Positions 60,182 to 64,000 of a DNA stretch of 64,000 nt are shown here, in pieces. Made by a program: the position numbers and the translations under genes. Source of the stretch: CAYPEL01 sp036479985 (lineage in GTDB: Bacteria > Pseudomonadota > Gammaproteobacteria > DSM-19610); contig CBDDAF010000003.1 of assembly GCA_965224815.1 (NCBI GenBank), positions 1,054,001 through 1,118,000 on the forward strand, read 5' to 3'. How positions within the stretch are numbered: the first letter of the stretch is position 1; each line of letters starts with the position of its first letter. The notes below the pieces were generated by a model, which saw nothing but the letters and a program-made list of their open reading frames with translations, did no database searches and was not told the origin of the DNA.

Positions 60182-62178
60182 TTCCAGAGCTTGGTCACTA
60201 TGCATTAATACTCGCCTTGTGCCTTGCAATGGTACAGGCGATTTTCCCAATGATCGGCAGCCTGAACAACACGCCGGGTTGGGTTAATCTGGCCAGACCC
60301 GCCGCCTGGGGCCAGTTTGTTTTTCTGGCGATTGCCTTTGGCGCACTGGTTCAGTCTTTTTTAGTCAATGACTTTTCTGTTTTGTATGTGGCACAACACG
60401 GCAACACACAGCTGCCGCTGGCCTTTAAGGTTTCTGCCGTCTGGGGTGCACACGAGGGTTCGCTGTTACTCTGGGCGCTGATTCTGGGCGGATGGACAGT
60501 CGCCGTTTCACTGTTCGGCCGTAGTTTACCGGATGACATGCTGGCGCGAGTGTTATCGGTCATGGGCATAATCAGCATTGGCTTTCTGTCTTTTATGCTA
60601 TTCACGTCAAACCCATTTGAACGTTTGTTTCCTGCGGCATTGGAAGGCGGTGAACTGAATCCCCTGTTGCAGGATTTTGGCCTCGTAATTCACCCACCCA
60701 TGTTGTACATGGGTTATGTCGGCATGTCGGTGGCGTTCAGTTTTGCGCTTGCCGCGCTGATTGGCGGCAAGCTGGATGCTGCCTGGGCGCGCTGGTCACG
60801 GCCCTGGACATTGGTCGCCTGGGTATTCCTGACCATTGGTATTACTTTGGGTAGTTGGTGGGCTTACTATGAACTCGGTTGGGGTGGCTGGTGGTTCTGG
60901 GATCCTGTTGAGAACGCTTCCTTTATGCCCTGGCTGGCCGGTACAGCGTTGATTCATTCGCTGGCTGTCACAGAAAAACGCGGCGCGTTCCGGCGCTGGA
61001 CAGTGTTACTCGCCTTGTTGGCATTCTCACTAAGTCTGCTTGGTACTTTCCTGGTGCGTTCCGGCGTGCTCACTTCTGTACATGCATTTGCCACCGATCC
61101 GGAACGTGGTTTGTTTATCCTTGCCTTCCTGTCATTCGTCATTGGCGGATCATTAATGATCTATGCCTGGCGCGCACCCAGCATTCCACGTGGTGGTGGC
61201 TTCGCCATGTTATCCAGGGAAAGTCTGTTACTCAGTAACAATTTAATTCTGATGGTCACCCTCGCCTTTGTACTACTGGGTACACTCGCGCCACTGCTCT
61301 ATGATGCGCTGGGCTGGGGGAAAATATCAGTCGGCTTCCCGTACTTTAATACCATGTTCGTTATGCTCATGCCGATACTGGTACTGTTCATGGCAGCCGG
61401 GCCGTTGACACGCTGGAAACAACAAGACCCAACTACCTTGTTACGCAGTTTACGTATCGCCTTCATATTAAGTCTGGTAGGCGGTGTCCTGGTTGCCCTG
61501 CCGATGCTTAGTGGATCACTGTCTGCAGGTTTCGCTGTTGCACTCTCTTTATGGCTGGTAATAACGCTTATTATCAGTGCGCGGCAACGCTTACAAAACA
61601 AGCAAGGACTGGCTTCTCTTGTCACTGATCTGGCAAGCCGTGGTGGCCGTTCGTATTACGGCATGTGGCTCGCACACCTGGGTGTGGCAGTGTTCATTAT
61701 TGGCGTTACCTTTGTCACCCAGTTCGATGTTGAAAAAGATATCCGCATGAGTCCAGGTCAGGATGTCACACTGGGGGACTTTCTGTTTCGCTTTGAGGGC
61801 GTTGAAAGTAAACCAGGCCCGAATTACCAAAGTCAATTTGGTACCGTTCGGGTGTTTAAAGATAAACAGGAAATCGCGCTGCTGCATCCAGAAAAACGCA
61901 CCTACCAGGTACAGCGCAATCCGATGACAGAAGCCGGAATCAACGCCGGATTTTTACGTGACATCTATGTATCACTCGGCGAACCACTCGGCAAAGGTGA
62001 ATGGAGTCTGCGCCTGTATTACAAACCGTTTGTGCGCTGGATCTGGTTGGGCGGGTTGTTGATCTCTTTGGGTGGTTTACTGGCCGCCAGTGACCCACGT
62101 TACCGCATGCGCCTGGCAACAAAACGGCACACATCATCTGTTACAGATGGCCCCATTGGTCAAGGCAGCCAAGCCTGA
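60178..62178 (+). CDS. ccmF: Cytochrome c heme lyase CcmF
   Basis: 666 residues, about 15 membrane helices. The WWD domain is GGWWFWDPVENASFMPWLAGTALIHS; heme-ligand histidines lie in HEGSLLLWAL, IHPPMLYMGYVG and ALIHSLAVTEKRG. It attaches heme from CcmE to the CxxCH of apocytochrome c, with CcmH. Confidence 0.97.
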   Translation: MIPELGHYALILALCLAMVQAIFPMIGSLNNTPGWVNLARPAAWGQFVFLAIAFGALVQSFLVNDFSVLYVAQHGNTQLPLAFKVSAVWGAHEGSLLLWALILGGWTVAVSLFGRSLPDDMLARVLSVMGIISIGFLSFMLFTSNPFERLFPAALEGGELNPLLQDFGLVIHPPMLYMGYVGMSVAFSFALAALIGGKLDAAWARWSRPWTLVAWVFLTIGITLGSWWAYYELGWGGWWFWDPVENASFMPWLAGTALIHSLAVTEKRGAFRRWTVLLALLAFSLSLLGTFLVRSGVLTSVHAFATDPERGLFILAFLSFVIGGSLMIYAWRAPSIPRGGGFAMLSRESLLLSNNLILMVTLAFVLLGTLAPLLYDALGWGKISVGFPYFNTMFVMLMPILVLFMAAGPLTRWKQQDPTTLLRSLRIAFILSLVGGVLVALPMLSGSLSAGFAVALSLWLVITLIISARQRLQNKQGLASLVTDLASRGGRSYYGMWLAHLGVAVFIIGVTFVTQFDVEKDIRMSPGQDVTLGDFLFRFEGVESKPGPNYQSQFGTVRVFKDKQEIALLHPEKRTYQVQRNPMTEAGINAGFLRDIYVSLGEPLGKGEWSLRLYYKPFVRWIWLGGLLISLGGLLAASDPRYRMRLATKRHTSSVTDGPIGQGSQA

Positions 62179-62717
62179 TGCCTGGGTTTGTGCGTTATCT
62201 GTTGCCCCTGTTTGCCTTTCTGGCACTGGCTGGTTTGCTTTATAAAGGTCTCAGCCTTGACCCGAAAAAAATACCTTCGCCGTTAATCGATAAGCCAGCG
62301 CCCACGTTTTCCCTGCCACAACTTTATGCACCAGAAAAACTGCTGACCCAGAACGATCTTAAAAATCAGGTTTCGTTACTCAATGTCTGGGCAACCTGGT
62401 GTGGTGCCTGCCGTCAGGAACATCCAGTGGTCATGCAATTAGCGAAAACCGGCGTGCCAATTTACGGACTCAACTACAAAGATAAACGGCCCGATGCCAA
62501 ACGCTGGTTGAAACAATACGGTAACCCCTACCGCGCCAATGCCTTTGATGAAGAAGGCCGGGTCGGCATTAACTGGGGCGTGTATGGCGCACCGGAAACT
62601 TTTGTGATCGACAAACAAGGCATAATCCGCCACAAACATATCGGGCCACTGACCACGGAAGCACTTAACCGTGACATCTTACCCTTGATTAAACTACTGC
62701 AGGAGGCAGATGGATGA
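62178..62717 (+). CDS. ccmG: Thiol-disulfide oxidoreductase CcmG/DsbE
   Basis: 179 residues. Membrane anchor (LLPLFAFLALAGLLYKGLS), thioredoxin fold with redox motif WATWCGACRQEHP, and the GVYGAPETFVIDKQG cis-Pro region with the E that is usual for DsbE. Reduces apocytochrome cysteines. Confidence 0.95.
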   Translation: MPGFVRYLLPLFAFLALAGLLYKGLSLDPKKIPSPLIDKPAPTFSLPQLYAPEKLLTQNDLKNQVSLLNVWATWCGACRQEHPVVMQLAKTGVPIYGLNYKDKRPDAKRWLKQYGNPYRANAFDEEGRVGINWGVYGAPETFVIDKQGIIRHKHIGPLTTEALNRDILPLIKLLQEADG

Positions 62718-63196
62718 ACTGTTTCAGACAGTTATTTATTATCATTGCTTTGCTAACCGCACTGTCAGCACAGGCAGGTTTAGAATCTTTTGATTTCACA
62801 AAAAATGTTGACGAAAAACATTTTATAAATCTTATTTCAGAAATACGCTGTCTGGTTTGTCAAAACCAGTCACTGGCTGATTCAGATGCCGAACTGGCGC
62901 ATGATTTGCGGAAAGAAGTATATGACCTCATGGACAAAGGTCAGACTGATGCTGAAATAGTAACCTTTCTTGTCGAACGCTACGGAGACTTTGTTCTCTA
63001 CAAGCCACCGGTCAAACCTTCTACTTATCTATTGTGGTTCGGACCCTTTGTGCTGTTAGGACTGGGCTTGATAGTCCTGTTGCGGACACTGGGACAACGC
63101 CGCAAACAAACTGAACCAGAATTTTCCGAACAGGACAAAGCACGCTTGCAAGAAATTTTAGGTAAACAGGACAAGGACGAACAGCAATCATCATGA
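62714..63196 (+). CDS. ccmH: Cytochrome c maturation protein CcmH (CcmL/CycL type)
   Basis: 160 residues. Signal peptide (LFIIIALLTALSAQAG), the redox motif IRCLVCQNQSLADSDAELAHDLR, and a C-terminal membrane helix (LLWFGPFVLLGLGLIVLLR). The TPR part is a separate gene (ccmI) here, not a fusion as in E. coli. Confidence 0.95.
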   Translation: MNCFRQLFIIIALLTALSAQAGLESFDFTKNVDEKHFINLISEIRCLVCQNQSLADSDAELAHDLRKEVYDLMDKGQTDAEIVTFLVERYGDFVLYKPPVKPSTYLLWFGPFVLLGLGLIVLLRTLGQRRKQTEPEFSEQDKARLQEILGKQDKDEQQSS

Positions 63197-64000
63197 GTGT
63201 CTTCTGGCTTCTGGTCGCGGCCATGACCGCACTGGCTTTACTCTTCGTTGTGCCACCCCTGCTAAGCAGAAAACCGTCCAGTCAACTCGACCACGACCAA
63301 ATCAATACCGCCGTCATTAAGCAACAGCTTGTAGAACTCAGCTCTGACCTGGATGCAGGCAAACTCGACAAGGCCGCCTACGCAGCCGCACGTCACGACC
63401 TGGAACGCGCCCTGCTGGACGATGTTAACAATGCCTCTGAGCCTCACACTGCTGTAGAACGCAGTGGCCGTTGGGCAAGCGGCATACTCGCCCTGGTCGT
63501 ACCGGTTGCCGCACTCTGGTTGTATCACCAACTGGGCTCACAGGCTGCGGTCGAGACGAACAACCAGGTTGCCGAAATGGCAGCAGCAGGCAGTACCGGT
63601 GTTTCGCTTGAAGCCATGATTAATAAGCTGGAAAAACGCTTGCAGGAAAATCCGGACAATGCTGAAGGCTGGGTAATGCTGGCGTCAAGTTATGCCAGTA
63701 TCAACAAATTTGACAAAGCGGTGGATGCCTACAAAGAAGCCCTGCAACGTACCGGCGATCATCCCCAATTACTCACCAACTATGCCGACACACTCGCCAT
63801 GGCCAGTGGGGGCGACTTTACAGATGAAGTTGGAAAACTGTTAAAAACTGCCCTCAAGCTACAACCGGACAACGTCAAAGCACTCTGGCTCATGGGTCAC
63901 TGGCATTATCAACGCAAACAGCACAATGAATCTTTATCGCTCTGGGAAAAAGCCTCTGCATTATTACCAGCAGACAGTGAGAATGCCGTAGCGTTAAATC
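63193..64000 (+). CDS. ccmI: Cytochrome c maturation protein CcmI/CycH (3' partial)
   Basis: At least 269 residues, cut by the right edge. Starts ATG at 63193 overlapping ccmH. First helix VFWLLVAAMTALALLFVVPP, a cytoplasmic loop with the SDLDAGKLDKAAYAAARHDLERALL helix typical of the family, a second helix (ILALVVPVAALWLYHQL), then TPR units (NPDNAEGWVMLASSYASINK, FDKAVDAYKEALQRTGDHPQ, PDNVKALWLMGHWHYQRKQH). CcmI holds apocytochrome c for the lyase. Confidence 0.93.
   Translation, partial: MSVFWLLVAAMTALALLFVVPPLLSRKPSSQLDHDQINTAVIKQQLVELSSDLDAGKLDKAAYAAARHDLERALLDDVNNASEPHTAVERSGRWASGILALVVPVAALWLYHQLGSQAAVETNNQVAEMAAAGSTGVSLEAMINKLEKRLQENPDNAEGWVMLASSYASINKFDKAVDAYKEALQRTGDHPQLLTNYADTLAMASGGDFTDEVGKLLKTALKLQPDNVKALWLMGHWHYQRKQHNESLSLWEKASALLPADSENAVALN

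Overview
The window reads as the chromosome of a respiratory, Mo/W-enzyme-rich gammaproteobacterium, probably a sulfur-metabolising chemolithotroph or facultative autotroph. The evidence is a DmsBC/SoeBC-like iron-sulfur/membrane-anchor fusion beside a DsrC-family protein, a periplasmic formate dehydrogenase, tungstate uptake, a cytochrome P460, a cytochrome c'-like protein and a full ccmABCDEFGHI system. No rRNA or taxonomic marker is present, so the lineage is inferred only from gene style.

Layout. 0-7.3 kb: molybdoenzyme anchor fusion, DsrC-like protein, LysM protein, rhodanese, a secreted dockerin protein and an unknown secreted protein. 7.4-14.8 kb (mostly minus strand): glnK-amtB, then rnr / OmpA lipoprotein / rlmB / small membrane protein / GST, a tRNA-Leu and a DUF1244 gene. 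15-18.8 kb: tupABC tungstate transporter and moeA. 19.3-31.2 kb: Rieske-like protein, ankyrin protein, then a complete formate dehydrogenase island (fdhABC, lipoprotein, Tat-target peptide, TorD-like chaperone, polyferredoxin, DUF3305/DUF3306, fdhD). 31.3-33.9 kb: methyltransferase, thioesterase, DksA-like and DUF924 genes. 39.2-42.1 kb: yqeC, mobA, moaA. The Mo/W loci supply metal, cofactor and sulfur transfer for the formate dehydrogenase and the DMSO-reductase-family enzyme cut by the left edge. 42.3-45.1 kb: recQ and cytochrome P460, both frameshifted. 47.7-57.3 kb: an HTH/ATPase/DUF4325 regulator, a rearrangement scar joining two gene fragments, FIST, catalase-like, an RND pump pair and cytochrome c. 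57.5-64 kb: ccm operon, running off the right edge.

The most notable system is a chromosomal integron at about 33.4-39.3 kb. Six attC sites separate minus-strand single-gene cassettes, and cassette ends match their own attC core sequences. The array abuts an attI-like region, a promoter with a perfect LexA box, and an integrase gene reduced to about its first 16 codons. The cassettes include a TIR-domain protein, an AAA-type ATPase and a PD-(D/E)XK-like nuclease, so an anti-phage role is plausible. A second, plus-strand cassette cluster lies at 45.7-47.6 kb.

The window is also full of dispersed non-coding repeats: about 12 copies of a GTAGGAGCGGCTT palindrome, at least seven sitting in a roughly 140-bp MITE-like element with terminal inverted repeats, five copies of a CCCTCTCC/GGGAGAGG element, and several other inverted repeats.
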